A DNA stretch of 64,000 bases from Clostridia bacterium (GCA_017510525.1 JAFWNC010000019.1:152611-216610), one strand, 5' to 3'; shown: positions 29,031 to 37,982, counted from the first letter of the stretch. Translations and numbers: made by a program. The notes: generated by a model not told the origin, from the sequence alone.

Positions 29031-31385
29031 ATGTTAGAATTAAAAAATATAAATAAAACCTATAAAATTGGTGATATAGAAACAATTGCTTTAAATAATG
29101 TATCAGTATCATTTAGAGAAAAAGAATTTGTTTCAATTTTAGGTCCAAGTGGATCAGGTAAAAGTACATGTCTAAATATAATCGGCGGACTTGATAGATA
29201 TGATTCAGGAGATCTAATAATAAAGGGCAAGAAAACGAAAGACTTTAAAGAAAAAGATTGGGATGCATATAGAAATAATTCAATTGGTTTTGTATTCCAA
29301 AATTATAATTTAATAACACATTTAAGTATTGTTGATAATGTTGAATTAGGAATGACTTTAAGTGGAGTTAAAGGAAAAGAAAAAAGAAAAAGAGCTATTG
29401 AAGTTCTTGAAAAAGTTGGATTAAAAGAACATATTCATAAAAGACCAAATCAATTATCAGGAGGACAAATGCAAAGAGTTGCAATAGCTAGAGCATTAGT
29501 AAATAATCCTGAAATACTTTTATGTGATGAACCAACTGGAGCTCTAGATACTACAACAAGTGTTCAAATAATGGAGCTTATTAAAGAAATATCTAAAGAT
29601 AAGCTTGTAATAATGGTAACACATAATCCAGAAATAGCTGAGAAATACTCTGATAGAATAATAAAATTTGAAGATGGAAAAATTCTTTCTGATTCAAATC
29701 CATATGATAAAAAAGATAAAGAAAGTGACTTTAAATTAAAGAAAACAAGTATGAAATTTATAACAGCACTTCATTTATCATTTAACAATATAAGAACAAA
29801 AAAAGGAAGAACATTTTTAACAGCTTTTGCTTCAAGTATTGGAATAATTGGAATTGCTGTAATACTTAGTTTATCAACAGGATTTCAAGTAAAAATTGAT
29901 AAGTATATTAAAGATACAATGGATCAATTTCCTATTATTATAAACCAAACAACAATTGAAATGGATGAAGAAAAGTCTGAAGAAATAAGTGAAGATTTAT
30001 CAAATATAGTATCAACAAATAAAAAATATCCAGATACAGATGAAATGTATTTATATGATTCAAATATGGCAAGTAGTTATCATGATAATGTATTATCAGA
30101 AGAATACATGGACTATCTTTCAAAAATAGATAAAGAAATCTGTAGCAGTATAGGATATATAAGTCTTACAAACCTTAATTTGGTTAGAAAAGATGATAAT
30201 GGAAATATAATCCCAATAAAAGTTGCAGGAGGAGTTAACCAAACAGCAAGTAGCGACGCAAGAGGATTAACATCAATAAATGCAACAACATATCCCAAAA
30301 TGCTTGATAAAAACAGAAATTACCTAGAAGAATATTATGATGTATTAGAGGGAAAATATCCTGAAAAGGTTACAGATGTTGTATTAGTTGTTGATTATAA
30401 AAACAGAATTTCAAATGATTCAATGAAAAATTTAGGATTTGATATTACAAATCTTGAAAGTTTAAAATTTAAAGAAATAGTTGGAATGGAATTAAAACTT
30501 GTTACAAATGACGAGTTTTATGCTGACACTGGATATGGAACATATACATTAAATAGCGATTATGAGGCTATGTATAATTCGCCAAATTCACTTACATTAA
30601 ATGTAGTTGGAGTTGTTAGGACAAAAGAAGAAGTGAAAATATCACTATTAGCTGACGGAATTGCATATAGTAGTGATTTAAACGATTTAGTTGAAGAAAG
30701 AGCAAAAAATTCAAAAATCGTTCAAGCTCAAAAAGAGGCTAATTATAATATATTAACAAAAGAAGATTTCTTTGCTGATACTGCGAAACAACAAATGATT
30801 TCTTATTTAGGAGGAAGCGAGATTCCACTTTATGCAATTCTTTATCCAACATCATTTGAAAACAAGGATAAGTTATGTGATTATCTTGATAAATATAATG
30901 AGGGTAAAGAGGAAAGTGAAAAAATTATTTATCAAGACTTATCTTCAACAATTACAGAAATGACATCTGGAATAATGGATGGAATAACAGTTGTATTAAT
31001 CGCTTTTGCAGCAATATCATTAGTTGTTAGTTTAATAATGATAGCGATTATCACATATATTTCTGTATTGGAAAGAATTAAAGAAATAGGAATTTTAAAA
31101 GCATTAGGTGCTAGAAAGAAAGATATTACAAGAGTGTTTAATGCAGAAACATTTATACTTGGAGTATTTTCAGGAACACTAGGAATTACAATTGCTTATA
31201 TTTTAACAATACCAATTAATAAAGTAATATATAATATGACAGAGTTAGAAAATGTAGCTAAATTACAACCTTTACATGCAATTCTTTTAGTATTAATAAG
31301 TACAACTTTGACGGTTTTAGGTGGGTATATTCCTGCTAAGATTGCTGCTAAAAAAGATGCTGTAGATGCGTTAAGAACAGAATAA
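29031..31385 (+). CDS. ABC transporter, fused ATP-binding and FtsX/MacB-type permease
   Basis: A 784-residue fusion. Residues 1-230 are the ATPase: Walker A GPSGSGKST, a Q-loop in FVFQNYNLI, signature LSGGQMQRVAIARAL and Walker B ILLCDEPTGALD. Residues ~245-275 form the first membrane helix (FLTAFASSIGIIGIAVIL). A large extracellular domain of ~300 residues follows, then three C-terminal helices with the FtsX-like sequence ERIKEIGILKALGARKKDI. The architecture is that of MacB/LolD-type mechanotransmission transporters, which in Firmicutes handle peptides, lipids or antibiotics. There is no nearby two-component system or substrate gene to specify function. Confidence 0.88.
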   Translation: MLELKNINKTYKIGDIETIALNNVSVSFREKEFVSILGPSGSGKSTCLNIIGGLDRYDSGDLIIKGKKTKDFKEKDWDAYRNNSIGFVFQNYNLITHLSIVDNVELGMTLSGVKGKEKRKRAIEVLEKVGLKEHIHKRPNQLSGGQMQRVAIARALVNNPEILLCDEPTGALDTTTSVQIMELIKEISKDKLVIMVTHNPEIAEKYSDRIIKFEDGKILSDSNPYDKKDKESDFKLKKTSMKFITALHLSFNNIRTKKGRTFLTAFASSIGIIGIAVILSLSTGFQVKIDKYIKDTMDQFPIIINQTTIEMDEEKSEEISEDLSNIVSTNKKYPDTDEMYLYDSNMASSYHDNVLSEEYMDYLSKIDKEICSSIGYISLTNLNLVRKDDNGNIIPIKVAGGVNQTASSDARGLTSINATTYPKMLDKNRNYLEEYYDVLEGKYPEKVTDVVLVVDYKNRISNDSMKNLGFDITNLESLKFKEIVGMELKLVTNDEFYADTGYGTYTLNSDYEAMYNSPNSLTLNVVGVVRTKEEVKISLLADGIAYSSDLNDLVEERAKNSKIVQAQKEANYNILTKEDFFADTAKQQMISYLGGSEIPLYAILYPTSFENKDKLCDYLDKYNEGKEESEKIIYQDLSSTITEMTSGIMDGITVVLIAFAAISLVVSLIMIAIITYISVLERIKEIGILKALGARKKDITRVFNAETFILGVFSGTLGITIAYILTIPINKVIYNMTELENVAKLQPLHAILLVLISTTLTVLGGYIPAKIAAKKDAVDALRTE

Positions 31386-31392
31386 ATTTTTT

Positions 31393-31466
31393 TATGGACA
31401 ACTCTAGTTGTCCTCTACGAATTATATGGCGCAAGTATCGTAGCGGAGAACTAGAGTTCTCCATAT
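31393..31466 (+). repeat. two GTAGCGGA-type palindromic repeats in inverted orientation
   Basis: TATGGACAACTCTAGTTGTC at 31393-31412, continuing to CTCTACGA (31420), and its opposite-strand relative at 31436-31466 (CGTAGCGGAGAACTAGAGTT then CTCCATA). Outer arms are shared while the cores differ (ACAACTCTAGTTGT against GAACTAGAGTTC). Confidence 0.7.
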
Positions 31467-31493
31467 GTGGCGAAGCCATTTTTTAACATTATT

Positions 31494-31536
31494 AAATCAT
31501 ACCTCATATTAATAAATAATGGAGGTATGATTTTTT
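31494..31536 (+). promoter_or_regulatory. hairpin enclosing the ribosome site of the DUF6512 gene
   Basis: AAATCATACCTC (31494-31505) pairs perfectly with GAGGTATGATTT (31522-31533), followed by a T-run that runs directly into the ATG at 31537. The GGAGG ribosome site lies in the 3' arm. The structure can act as a terminator or as a ribosome-site-masking hairpin. Confidence 0.5.
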
Positions 31537-32064
31537 ATGGATAAAAAAATAAGAAACTTTCAAATTTTTAGTATAGTATTTACGTTAACACTAGGAGCTT
31601 TGCTTCATTTTACATATGAATGGTCTGGAGGAAATAAAATTGTTTCACTATTTTCAGCTGTGAATGAAAGTACATGGGAACACCTAAAACTAGTGTTTTA
31701 TCCAATGTTAATAACTACAATAATTGGATATTTTTATTTAGGAAAAGACTATTCAAATTTTTTATGTTCAAAAACAAAAGGAATACTTGTAGCAATCTCT
31801 TTTATAATATTTTTTTTCTACACATATACAGGAATAATAGGAAGAAACTTTGCTATAATTGATATATCGTCATTTATAATTGCAACAATACTAGGAGAAA
31901 TAACATCATATCTATTTATAATTAATACAACAAAATGTAACAACAAAACATCTAAAATAATATTAACAATACTACTATTGTGCTTTATAACATTCACATT
32001 CATAACACCAAAAATAGGCTTATTCAAAGATCCAGTAACAGGAACATATGGAATTCAAAAATAA
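31537..32064 (+). CDS. DUF6512 family membrane protein
   Basis: A 175-residue protein with about five membrane segments. Segment HFTYEWSGGNKIVSLFSAVN with ESTWEHLKL directly after is characteristic of the DUF6512 family as I recall it. Function is unknown. Its ribosome site is enclosed in a hairpin and it is flanked by palindromic repeats on both sides. Confidence 0.6.
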   Translation: MDKKIRNFQIFSIVFTLTLGALLHFTYEWSGGNKIVSLFSAVNESTWEHLKLVFYPMLITTIIGYFYLGKDYSNFLCSKTKGILVAISFIIFFFYTYTGIIGRNFAIIDISSFIIATILGEITSYLFIINTTKCNNKTSKIILTILLLCFITFTFITPKIGLFKDPVTGTYGIQK

Positions 32065-32092
32065 TCCCTACTACGAATAAAATTATCAAAAA

Positions 32093-32150
32093 TTCGTAGC
32101 GGAGCACTAAAGTGCTCCATGTAGGGGCGGTTTTCACCCCCTGCCCTATA
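32093..32150 (+). repeat. adjacent GTAGCGGA- and TGTAGGGG-type palindromic repeats
   Basis: TTCGTAGCGGAGCACTAAAG followed by TGCTCCAT (32093-32120) abuts GTAGGGGCGGTTTTCACCCC (32121-32140). The two arm types lying side by side suggest they are related insertions. Confidence 0.65.
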
Positions 32151-32207
32151 ACTATATTGAATAAATACCATAAAACAGACAAAAATAAATACATTAAGGA
32201 GGAAAAA

Positions 32208-33206
32208 ATGTTTAAACCTAAATGTATTTATTTTGAAAAAAATATAGAAAACTTTGAATTAGGAAAATTCTTATTAGAGAAATATAAAGACATTCCTAAA
32301 ATCGAAATAGAGAATCATAACAATATAGAAGAAATGAGAAAAAAGCCTAATAGCGAATTTATTAATATGAAAACAAATTTAATTATAGGAACAAGAAAAA
32401 CACATAAATACACTCCAAATCATAAAGTATCAGATTTTCTTGTTCCATATACTTCATCTGGATGCAGTGCAATGTGTATGTATTGTTATTTAGTCTGTAA
32501 CTACAATAAGTGTTCATATATGAGATTATTTGTAAATAGAGAAGAAATGTTGAATAAAATAATAAGAACCTCTGAAAAATCAGAAAAAGAATTAACTTTT
32601 GAAATTGGGAGTAATAGTGATTTAGTTTTAGAAAACGAAATAACAGGTAACCTACCATGGACGATTAATAATTTTGTAAACTCGAAAAAAGGTAAATTAA
32701 CATTTCCAACTAAATTCGACATGATTGATGATATACTTCCGCTTAATCATAAAGGAAGAATTATAGTTAGAATGAGTGTTAATCCAGATGAAATAATTAG
32801 AAAAGTTGAATTTGGAACGTCAAGATTAGAAAATAGGGTAAAAGCAATTAATAAGCTAGCAGAAGCGGGATATAAAGTTGGAATACTAATTGCACCAGTT
32901 GTTTTAGTTGAAAACTGGAAACAACTTTATTCTAATTTAATAAAATACTTATCAGAACAGTTAACTGAAAAAGCCAAAAGAGAAATATTTTTTGAGATAA
33001 TATTTATGACATATAGCTATGTACACAAAATGATAAACAATGAAGCATTTCCAAATCAAATTCAATTATTTGATCAAGAGAAAATGACAGGTAGAGGACG
33101 AGGAAAATACATGTACAAAAAGGAAATTAGGGAAGATGGAGAAATATTCTTAAGAGAACAACTAAATAGATATTTCAAAGGAAAAACAATACTATATGTA
33201 GTATAA
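32208..33206 (+). CDS. splB: spore photoproduct lyase family radical SAM protein
   Basis: A 332-residue protein from ATG 32208 with AAGGAGG upstream. The radical SAM cysteines are Cys86, Cys90 and Cys93 in SSGCSAMCMYCYL. YMRLFVNREEM, KLTFPTKFD, RIIVRMSVNP and MTGRGRGKYMYKKE match the SplB family, which repairs the spore-specific thymine dimer. The region where SplB carries its hydrogen-donor cysteine (consensus like FEAACTSD) here reads FEIGSNSD, with Ser135 at the Cys position. That suggests altered product control or a different role. This alignment is from memory. Confidence 0.8.
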   Translation: MFKPKCIYFEKNIENFELGKFLLEKYKDIPKIEIENHNNIEEMRKKPNSEFINMKTNLIIGTRKTHKYTPNHKVSDFLVPYTSSGCSAMCMYCYLVCNYNKCSYMRLFVNREEMLNKIIRTSEKSEKELTFEIGSNSDLVLENEITGNLPWTINNFVNSKKGKLTFPTKFDMIDDILPLNHKGRIIVRMSVNPDEIIRKVEFGTSRLENRVKAINKLAEAGYKVGILIAPVVLVENWKQLYSNLIKYLSEQLTEKAKREIFFEIIFMTYSYVHKMINNEAFPNQIQLFDQEKMTGRGRGKYMYKKEIREDGEIFLREQLNRYFKGKTILYVV

Positions 33207-33221
33207 TATTAATACAACAAA

Positions 33222-33248
33222 TGTAGGGACGACCATCAGTCGTCCGTA
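33222..33248 (+). repeat. TGTAGGGG-type palindromic repeat
   Basis: TGTAGGGACGACCATCAGTC followed by GTCCGTA, in the gap between splB and the acetyltransferase gene. Confidence 0.65.
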
Positions 33249-33276
33249 TTTATAAATATAAATAAAAGGAGAAAAC

Positions 33277-33534
33277 ATGGAATTTATTAAAGAAGAAGGA
33301 AAAATATATTGCGAAGATAATAACGGAAAAATAATTGCAGAAATAACATATGAAGATATGAAAGATGGAACTTACAATATTAACCATACATTTGTAGATG
33401 AATCATTAAGAGGCCAAGGAATAGCACAAAAACTAGTAGAAGAAGTAATTAAAGAAATAAAAAACAAAAATGGAAAAATAACTGCAACATGCACATATGC
33501 AAAAAGATATTTAGAGAAAAATAATATGGAGTAA
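33277..33534 (+). CDS. YjdJ-type small GNAT acetyltransferase
   Basis: An 85-residue single-domain protein. NINHTFVDESLRGQGIAQKL contains the acetyl-CoA-binding R/Q-x2-G-x-G/A loop (RGQGIA), followed by VEEVIKEIKNKNGKITATC. Length and order match the short Gcn5-related family (YjdJ/GTLF3B type). The acceptor is unknown. An AAAGGAG site precedes it. Confidence 0.82.
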   Translation: MEFIKEEGKIYCEDNNGKIIAEITYEDMKDGTYNINHTFVDESLRGQGIAQKLVEEVIKEIKNKNGKITATCTYAKRYLEKNNME

Positions 33535-33537
33535 AAA

Positions 33538-33568
33538 TATGGACAACACTGTTGTCCGCTACGAATAA
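33538..33568 (+). repeat. GTAGCGGA-type palindromic repeat
   Basis: TATGGACAACACTGTTGTCC followed by GCTACGAATAA, opposite orientation to the copy at 22587. It starts 3 bp after the acetyltransferase stop. Confidence 0.7.
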
Positions 33569-33584
33569 GATTGTACCCAAAGTG

Positions 33585-33622
33585 ACACCTACCAAAGGTA
33601 TATTTATTTGGTAGGTGTTTTT
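33585..33622 (+). terminator. terminator downstream of the acetyltransferase gene
   Basis: ACACCTACCAAA (33585-33596) pairs with TTTGGTAGGTGT (33607-33618) and is followed by TTTTA. The stem is 12 bp with a 10-nt loop. Confidence 0.8.
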
Positions 33623-33766
33623 ATATATATTTTATTAATTTGAAGCTTGAAATTAATAGAATTACATGCTATCATATAGATGTTTTAATTTCTTATAAAA
33701 GTCTTAAGAGCGTTTCTGCTCAATAAAATCCAAAAAAATTAAATAATAAAAAAAGGAGGTTGATAA

Positions 33767-34024
33767 ATACCAACAATAAGTATGTTTTTTGGCATTCTTA
33801 TTAGAATGTATTATGATGATCATAATCCACCTCATTTTCACGCGTTTTATAATGAAAATCATGCAACATTTACATTTGACGGAAAAATATTAGAAGGAAA
33901 ATTTCCTAAAAAAGAATTGAAATTAGTAGAAGCATGGAGTATAATACATAAAAAAGAATTAGAAGCTAATTGGCTTTTAGCAAAGAACTGTGAGAAATTA
34001 TATAATATAAAGCCATTATCGTAA
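33767..34024 (+). CDS. DUF4160 family protein, apparent AUA start
   Basis: A small protein (85 residues from 33767) with IRMYYDDHNPPHFHAFYN, the DUF4160 signature. The first ATG in frame (33782) is 22 nt from the strong AGGAGG at 33754-33759 and would cut off the conserved PTIS start. The codon at the right distance is ATA 33767, directly after an in-frame TAA, and reading from it gives (M)PTISMFFGI as in homologues. I therefore propose a non-canonical AUA start. DUF4160 and DUF2442 genes are often paired, as here, and have been suggested to be a toxin-antitoxin-like module; function is not established. Confidence 0.75.
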   Translation: MPTISMFFGILIRMYYDDHNPPHFHAFYNENHATFTFDGKILEGKFPKKELKLVEAWSIIHKKELEANWLLAKNCEKLYNIKPLS

Positions 34025-34037
34025 AATGAGGTATAGT

Positions 34038-34277
34038 ATGAAAAAAATAGTAAATGTATATCCATTGGATAATTATGAGATCCTTGTTGAATTTGAAGGT
34101 GGAGAAAAGAGAATAAAAGACATGAAGCCATATTTAAATAAAGGAGTATTCTCAAAATTAAATGATAAAGAATTTTTTAAAAGTGTAAAAGTAGTATTTG
34201 ATTCAGTTTCATGGAATGATGAAATAGATATGTGTGCAGATAGTATATATGAATCAAGTACAGAATATAAACAGTAA
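34038..34277 (+). CDS. DUF2442 family protein
   Basis: A 79-residue protein starting MKKIVNVYPLDNYEILVEF with RIKDMKPYLNKGVFSKLND, EFFKSVKVV and VSWNDEIDMCADSIYE, the usual DUF2442 pattern. ATG 34038 has GAGG six bases upstream and is preferred over the ATG at 34026. It lies 13 bp after the DUF4160 gene and is probably co-transcribed. Confidence 0.82.
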   Translation: MKKIVNVYPLDNYEILVEFEGGEKRIKDMKPYLNKGVFSKLNDKEFFKSVKVVFDSVSWNDEIDMCADSIYESSTEYKQ

Positions 34278-34301
34278 TTTTTTATATAAAGAAATTAAAA
34301 C

Positions 34302-34342
34302 AAAACGTGTGAAAATAGAAAATATATTACACACGTTTTTAT
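34302..34342 (+). terminator. terminator after the DUF4160/DUF2442 pair
   Basis: AAAACGTGTG (34302-34311) pairs with CACACGTTTT (34330-34339) across an 18-nt loop and runs into further T residues. Confidence 0.7.
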
Positions 34343-34362
34343 ATTGTAGAAAAGTCGTGATG

Positions 34363-34435
34363 TATGGACAACTATAGTTGTCCGCTACGAATAAGATGGT
34401 ATATATTTTGTAGCGGAGCACAAGAGTGCTCCATA
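34363..34435 (+). repeat. two GTAGCGGA-type palindromic repeats, inverted pair
   Basis: TATGGACAACTATAGTTGTC continuing to CGCTACGAATAA (34363-34394), then TTGTAGCGGAGCACAAGAGT followed by GCTCCATA (34408-34435). Same arrangement as the pair at 31393-31466. Confidence 0.7.
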
Positions 34436-34472
34436 GAAGAAGAAATATTATAAAAAAACTTATGGGAATCTA

Positions 34473-34501
34473 TTGACAATATCAAAGTTGCGATGTATAA
34501 T
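34473..34501 (+). promoter_or_regulatory. promoter of the S10 ribosomal operon
   Basis: A consensus TTGACA (34473-34478) and TATAAT (34496-34501) with exactly 17 bp between them. It lies 256 bp upstream of rpsJ and is the strongest promoter match in the window, as expected for the ribosomal superoperon. Confidence 0.88.
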
Positions 34502-34507
34502 AGAACA

Positions 34508-34757
34508 GCGTAAGAAAAGCGATGAAGCAAGATGTGGCTACATAGCAATATGGAGGGAACTCTTGCAGAGTATGTCTTGGCTTAGACCGGGCGATAAGTT
34601 TGATAATATGCACAACTTATCCAGGATACAAAAGAAATTTTGATAAGAATATTTATCAAAATTTATTGTGATGTAACTGGATTTATAAATGGGGTTAAAA
34701 GAAACACCCGGGTGCGTTTTAAACTTGCCGTTACAAATATTTTAAGGAGGGAAAAAA
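34508..34757 (+). promoter_or_regulatory. structured 5' leader of the S10 operon
   Basis: About 250 nt of non-coding transcript precede rpsJ. It contains several pairings: ATAAGTT with AACTTAT near 34595-34620, a perfect 12-bp stem AAATTTTGATAA (34635-34646) with 34653-34664, and a GGGT/ACCC hairpin near 34695-34712. No U-run follows the stems. A leader of this size suggests autoregulation by a ribosomal protein, by analogy with L4 control of S10 operons; I do not recognise a named leader family. Confidence 0.5.
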
Positions 34758-35087
34758 ATGGCAACATCAAACCAAAACGTAGGAAGTGAAAAAATCAGAA
34801 TTAGACTTAAAGCTTTTGATCATGTTGTTTTAGAACAGTCTGCTGAAAAAATAGTAGATACTGCTAAGAGAACAGGAGCTAAAGTTTCAGGACCTATTCC
34901 ACTTCCAACAGAAAAAGAAATCATAACAATTTTACGTTCTCCACACAAACACAAAGATTCAAGAGAGCAATTTGAAATGAGAACACATAAAAGAGTTATA
35001 GATATTCTTTACCCAACACAAAAAACAGTTGATACTCTAATGAAATTAGATTTACCAGCTGGTGTTGATATTGAAATCAAATTATAG
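34758..35087 (+). CDS. rpsJ: 30S ribosomal protein S10
   Basis: A 109-residue S10 with [39 protein letters not shown] and [16 protein letters not shown]. The few extra residues before KIRIRL are common. It is the first gene of the superoperon, preceded by AAGGAGG. Confidence 0.97.
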   Translation: MATSNQNVGSEKIRIRLKAFDHVVLEQSAEKIVDTAKRTGAKVSGPIPLPTEKEIITILRSPHKHKDSREQFEMRTHKRVIDILYPTQKTVDTLMKLDLPAGVDIEIKL

Positions 35088-35208
35088 GCGTAAAAATTTT
35101 ACTACTTATACATAAAGTAGCGAAAGCCATGCTGGCATAAGGTCAGCCAATAGCTAAGTTATTAGATAAATAACTTATGCAAAAATTGTATAGGAGGAAA
35201 GAAAGAAA

Positions 35209-35844
35209 ATGAAAAAAGCAATCATCGGAAGAAAAGTCGGAATGACACAAATATTTGATGAAAAAGGTAACGTTATACCAGTTACAGTTATTGAAGCTGG
35301 ACCATGTAACGTTGTACAAGTTAAAACAGTAGAAACTGACGGATATGATGCAGTTCAATTAGGATTTGGAACTGTAAAAGAAAATAAGGTTAATAAACCT
35401 GAAAAAGGACACTTTACAAAAGTAAAAGTTACACCTACAAAACATTTAAGAGAATTCAGATTAGCTGATGTATCTAATGTTAAAGTTGGTGATGAAATAA
35501 AAGCTGATGTATTTTCAGCAGGTGAATTAGTAGATATTCAAGGAATCACAAAAGGAAAAGGATTCCAAGGTGTTATTAAAAGACATGGACAATCAAGAGG
35601 ACCTATGGGACATGGTTCTATGTATCACAGAAGACCAGGTTCAATGGGAGCTTGTTCAACTCCAAGTAGAGTATTTAAAGGTAAAAAGTTACCAGGACAC
35701 ATGGGAACAAATACTGTAACAATACAAAACTTAAAAGTAGTTAGAGTTGACTTAGATAAAAATGTTATTTTAGTAAAAGGTAGCGTACCAGGAAATAAAG
35801 GCGTTATCCTTAAAATAAAAGATGCAGTTAAGGCATCAGTGTAA
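35209..35844 (+). CDS. rplC: 50S ribosomal protein L3
   Basis: A 211-residue L3 starting [20 protein letters not shown], with the long loop [19 protein letters not shown] and [19 protein letters not shown] 121-bp gap separates it from rpsJ; it holds one small hairpin (TAAGTTATT with AATAACTTA, 35155-35177) and no other recognisable signal. Confidence 0.97.
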   Translation: MKKAIIGRKVGMTQIFDEKGNVIPVTVIEAGPCNVVQVKTVETDGYDAVQLGFGTVKENKVNKPEKGHFTKVKVTPTKHLREFRLADVSNVKVGDEIKADVFSAGELVDIQGITKGKGFQGVIKRHGQSRGPMGHGSMYHRRPGSMGACSTPSRVFKGKKLPGHMGTNTVTIQNLKVVRVDLDKNVILVKGSVPGNKGVILKIKDAVKASV

Positions 35845-35864
35845 GAGAAAGGAGGAAGTAAGAA

Positions 35865-36488
35865 ATGCCTACAATAGATGTATATAATGTAGATGGAAAG
35901 AAAGTTAGCACAGTAGATTTAAAAGAAGAAATATTTGGAATTGAACCAAATGAAGCTATAGTTCATAGCGTATTAGTTAACTACTTAGCTAACCAAAGAC
36001 AAGGTACACAAAGTACAAAAACTAGAGCTGAAGTAAGAGGCGGTGGTAGAAAACCTTGGAGACAAAAAGGAACAGGTAGAGCTAGACAAGGTAGTATACG
36101 TGCTCCACAATGGATCAAAGGTGGTATCGCATTAGGACCAAAACCACGTAGTTATAAATACAGAGTTAATAAGAAAGAAAGAAGACTTGCTATTAAATCA
36201 TTATTAAGCTCAAAAGTTTTAGAAAACGAATTAGTAGTAATTGATAAATTACCATTTACAGAAATCAAAACAAAACAAATGGTAAATGTACTTTCTAAAA
36301 ATAAAATTGAAGGAAAAACATTAGTAATGTTACCTGAAAAAAATGAAGCTGTACAAAAATCAGCTAGAAATATCGAAGGTGTAAAAACAACTTTAGTTAA
36401 TACAATCAATGTATATGATTTATTAAAATACAAAAAGTTAGTAATCACTCTAGATACTGTAAAAAAACTAGAGGAGGTGTACGCGTAA
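35865..36488 (+). CDS. rplD: 50S ribosomal protein L4
   Basis: A 207-residue L4 with the tunnel-lining loop TRAEVRGGGRKPWRQKGTGR and ARQGSIRAPQWIKGG directly after. In many bacteria L4 also represses this operon, which fits the structured leader upstream of rpsJ. Confidence 0.97.
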   Translation: MPTIDVYNVDGKKVSTVDLKEEIFGIEPNEAIVHSVLVNYLANQRQGTQSTKTRAEVRGGGRKPWRQKGTGRARQGSIRAPQWIKGGIALGPKPRSYKYRVNKKERRLAIKSLLSSKVLENELVVIDKLPFTEIKTKQMVNVLSKNKIEGKTLVMLPEKNEAVQKSARNIEGVKTTLVNTINVYDLLKYKKLVITLDTVKKLEEVYA

Positions 36489-36489
36489 G

Positions 36490-36837
36490 ATGATAGCAGA
36501 GGATATTATTATAAAACCAATTATTACTGAAAAAAGTAATAATATGTTAGAAGAAGGTAAATATACTTTTAAAGTAGCAAAAAACGCTACAAAAGTTGAA
36601 ATAGCTAAAGCTGTTGAAAAATTATTTGGAGTTAAAGTATTAAAAGTTAATACAATGAACATGAGCGGAAAAGCAAAAAGAGTTGGTGTTCACCAAGGAA
36701 AAACAGCTGATTGGAAAAAAGCTATTGTAACAATCGATACAGATCCACAAAGTGTAGGATACACTAAAGAAGGTGGAAAAGACGGAAAAGGAACTAAGAA
36801 GTTCAAAGATTCAATTGAAGAATTTACAGGAATGTAA
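36490..36837 (+). CDS. rplW: 50S ribosomal protein L23
   Basis: A 115-residue L23: IIIKPIITEKSNNMLEEGKY, TFKVAKNATKVEIAKAVEKL, FGVKVLKVNTMNMSGKAKR. The C-terminal extension (GGKDGKGTKKFKDSIEEF) is longer than in many species. Its start is 2 bp after the rplD stop, with GGAGG inside rplD. Confidence 0.96.
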   Translation: MIAEDIIIKPIITEKSNNMLEEGKYTFKVAKNATKVEIAKAVEKLFGVKVLKVNTMNMSGKAKRVGVHQGKTADWKKAIVTIDTDPQSVGYTKEGGKDGKGTKKFKDSIEEFTGM

Positions 36838-36949
36838 TTTCTAATTAATATCGGGAAACAACCCGGAAAATAAATAATAGCTGGACGGAACAGGAAAAAA
36901 TCCGAAATATAAAGAAAGAGGATTCACCAAAAGCGAGTATTTCAAGGAA

Positions 36950-37043
36950 ATCAAGTGAGGCTAGCGCAGTCGTACATAAGTACGTCGAGCAAGGCGAACG
37001 CGGATTGACACAGAAAGACGAAGCTTTTCGCAATCCGAGAAAG
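36950..37043 (+). repeat. GC-rich palindromic element between rplW and rplB
   Basis: The 215-bp gap between rplW and rplB is much richer in G+C than its surroundings. It contains CGTACATAAGTACG (36971-36984 region), flanked by GGCTAGCGCAGT and TCGAGCAAGGCG, and an outer CGGATTG/CAATCCG pair around a second hairpin (GACGAAGCTTTTCG). No protein is encoded. The base composition suggests an inserted repeat. Confidence 0.55.
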
Positions 37044-37052
37044 GAAAGAAAA

Positions 37053-37880
37053 ATGGGAATAAAACATTACAGAGCCTACACACCATCAAGAAGAAATATG
37101 ACAACTTCAACATTTGAAGAAGTTACAAAGAAAACTCCTGAAAAAACATTACTTGCTAAAAAAGCAAAAAAATCAGGAAGAAATTCTTATGGTAGAGTAA
37201 CAGTAAGACACCAAGGTGGTGGAAATAGACAAAAATATAGAATAATTGATTTTAAGAGAAATAGAGTAGATGATGAAGCTACAGTAATTGGAATCGAATA
37301 TGATCCAAATAGAAGTGCAAATATTGCATTAATCGAATATAGCGATGGAGAAAGAGCTTATATATTAGCTCCACAAGGTTTAACAGATGGAGATAAAGTA
37401 GTATCAGGACCAAATTCTGATATTAAACCAGGAAACTGTTTACCAATCGAAAATATTCCAGTTGGTACTTTAATTCACAATATTGAATTAAATCCAGGTC
37501 AAGGTGGAAAATTAGTTAGAAGTGCTGGTCAATCAGCTCAATTAATGGCTAAAGAAGGAACTTATGCACACGTAAGACTTCCATCAGGAGAAATGAGATT
37601 AATATTAGCTAGATGTAGAGCTACAATCGGAGTTATAGGAAACTCTGATCATGAAAATATTAATTTAGGTAAAGCAGGAAGAAAAAGACATATGGGTATT
37701 AGACCTACAGTTAGAGGTTCAGTTATGAACCCAGTTGATCACCCTCATGGTGGTGGTGAAGGTAGAGCTCCAGTAGGACACGCTGGACCATTAACTCCTT
37801 GGGGTAAACCAGCTTTAGGATATAAGACAAGAAAGAAACATAAAACAACTGATAAGTTTATCGTAAAGAGAAGAAAATAG
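37053..37880 (+). CDS. rplB: 50S ribosomal protein L2
   Basis: A 275-residue L2 from ATG 37053 (AAAGGAAAG upstream). It has [40 protein letters not shown] and the peptidyl-transferase-centre motif [15 protein letters not shown]. Upstream in-frame codons to 37005 fall in the GC-rich repeat and are not counted. Confidence 0.97.
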   Translation: MGIKHYRAYTPSRRNMTTSTFEEVTKKTPEKTLLAKKAKKSGRNSYGRVTVRHQGGGNRQKYRIIDFKRNRVDDEATVIGIEYDPNRSANIALIEYSDGERAYILAPQGLTDGDKVVSGPNSDIKPGNCLPIENIPVGTLIHNIELNPGQGGKLVRSAGQSAQLMAKEGTYAHVRLPSGEMRLILARCRATIGVIGNSDHENINLGKAGRKRHMGIRPTVRGSVMNPVDHPHGGGEGRAPVGHAGPLTPWGKPALGYKTRKKHKTTDKFIVKRRK

Positions 37881-37907
37881 TATAATTTCCTACAGTAGAT
37901 ATAAATG

Positions 37908-37935
37908 CTGTAGGGGTCGGGTTCCATCCCGACCA
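37908..37935 (+). repeat. TGTAGGGG-type palindromic repeat
   Basis: CTGTAGGGGTCGGGTTCCAT then CCCGACCA, in the 102-bp gap between rplB and rpsS. Confidence 0.65.
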
Positions 37936-37982
37936 AGAATTACAAAAAATATCTTAATCAAAATTAAGAAAGGAGAAACCAA

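Noticed and set aside
31393-34435. CRISPR array suggested by closely spaced short repeats
   Set aside because: The repeats are palindromes of varying orientation with gene-containing gaps, not regular repeat-spacer units, and no cas gene is present.
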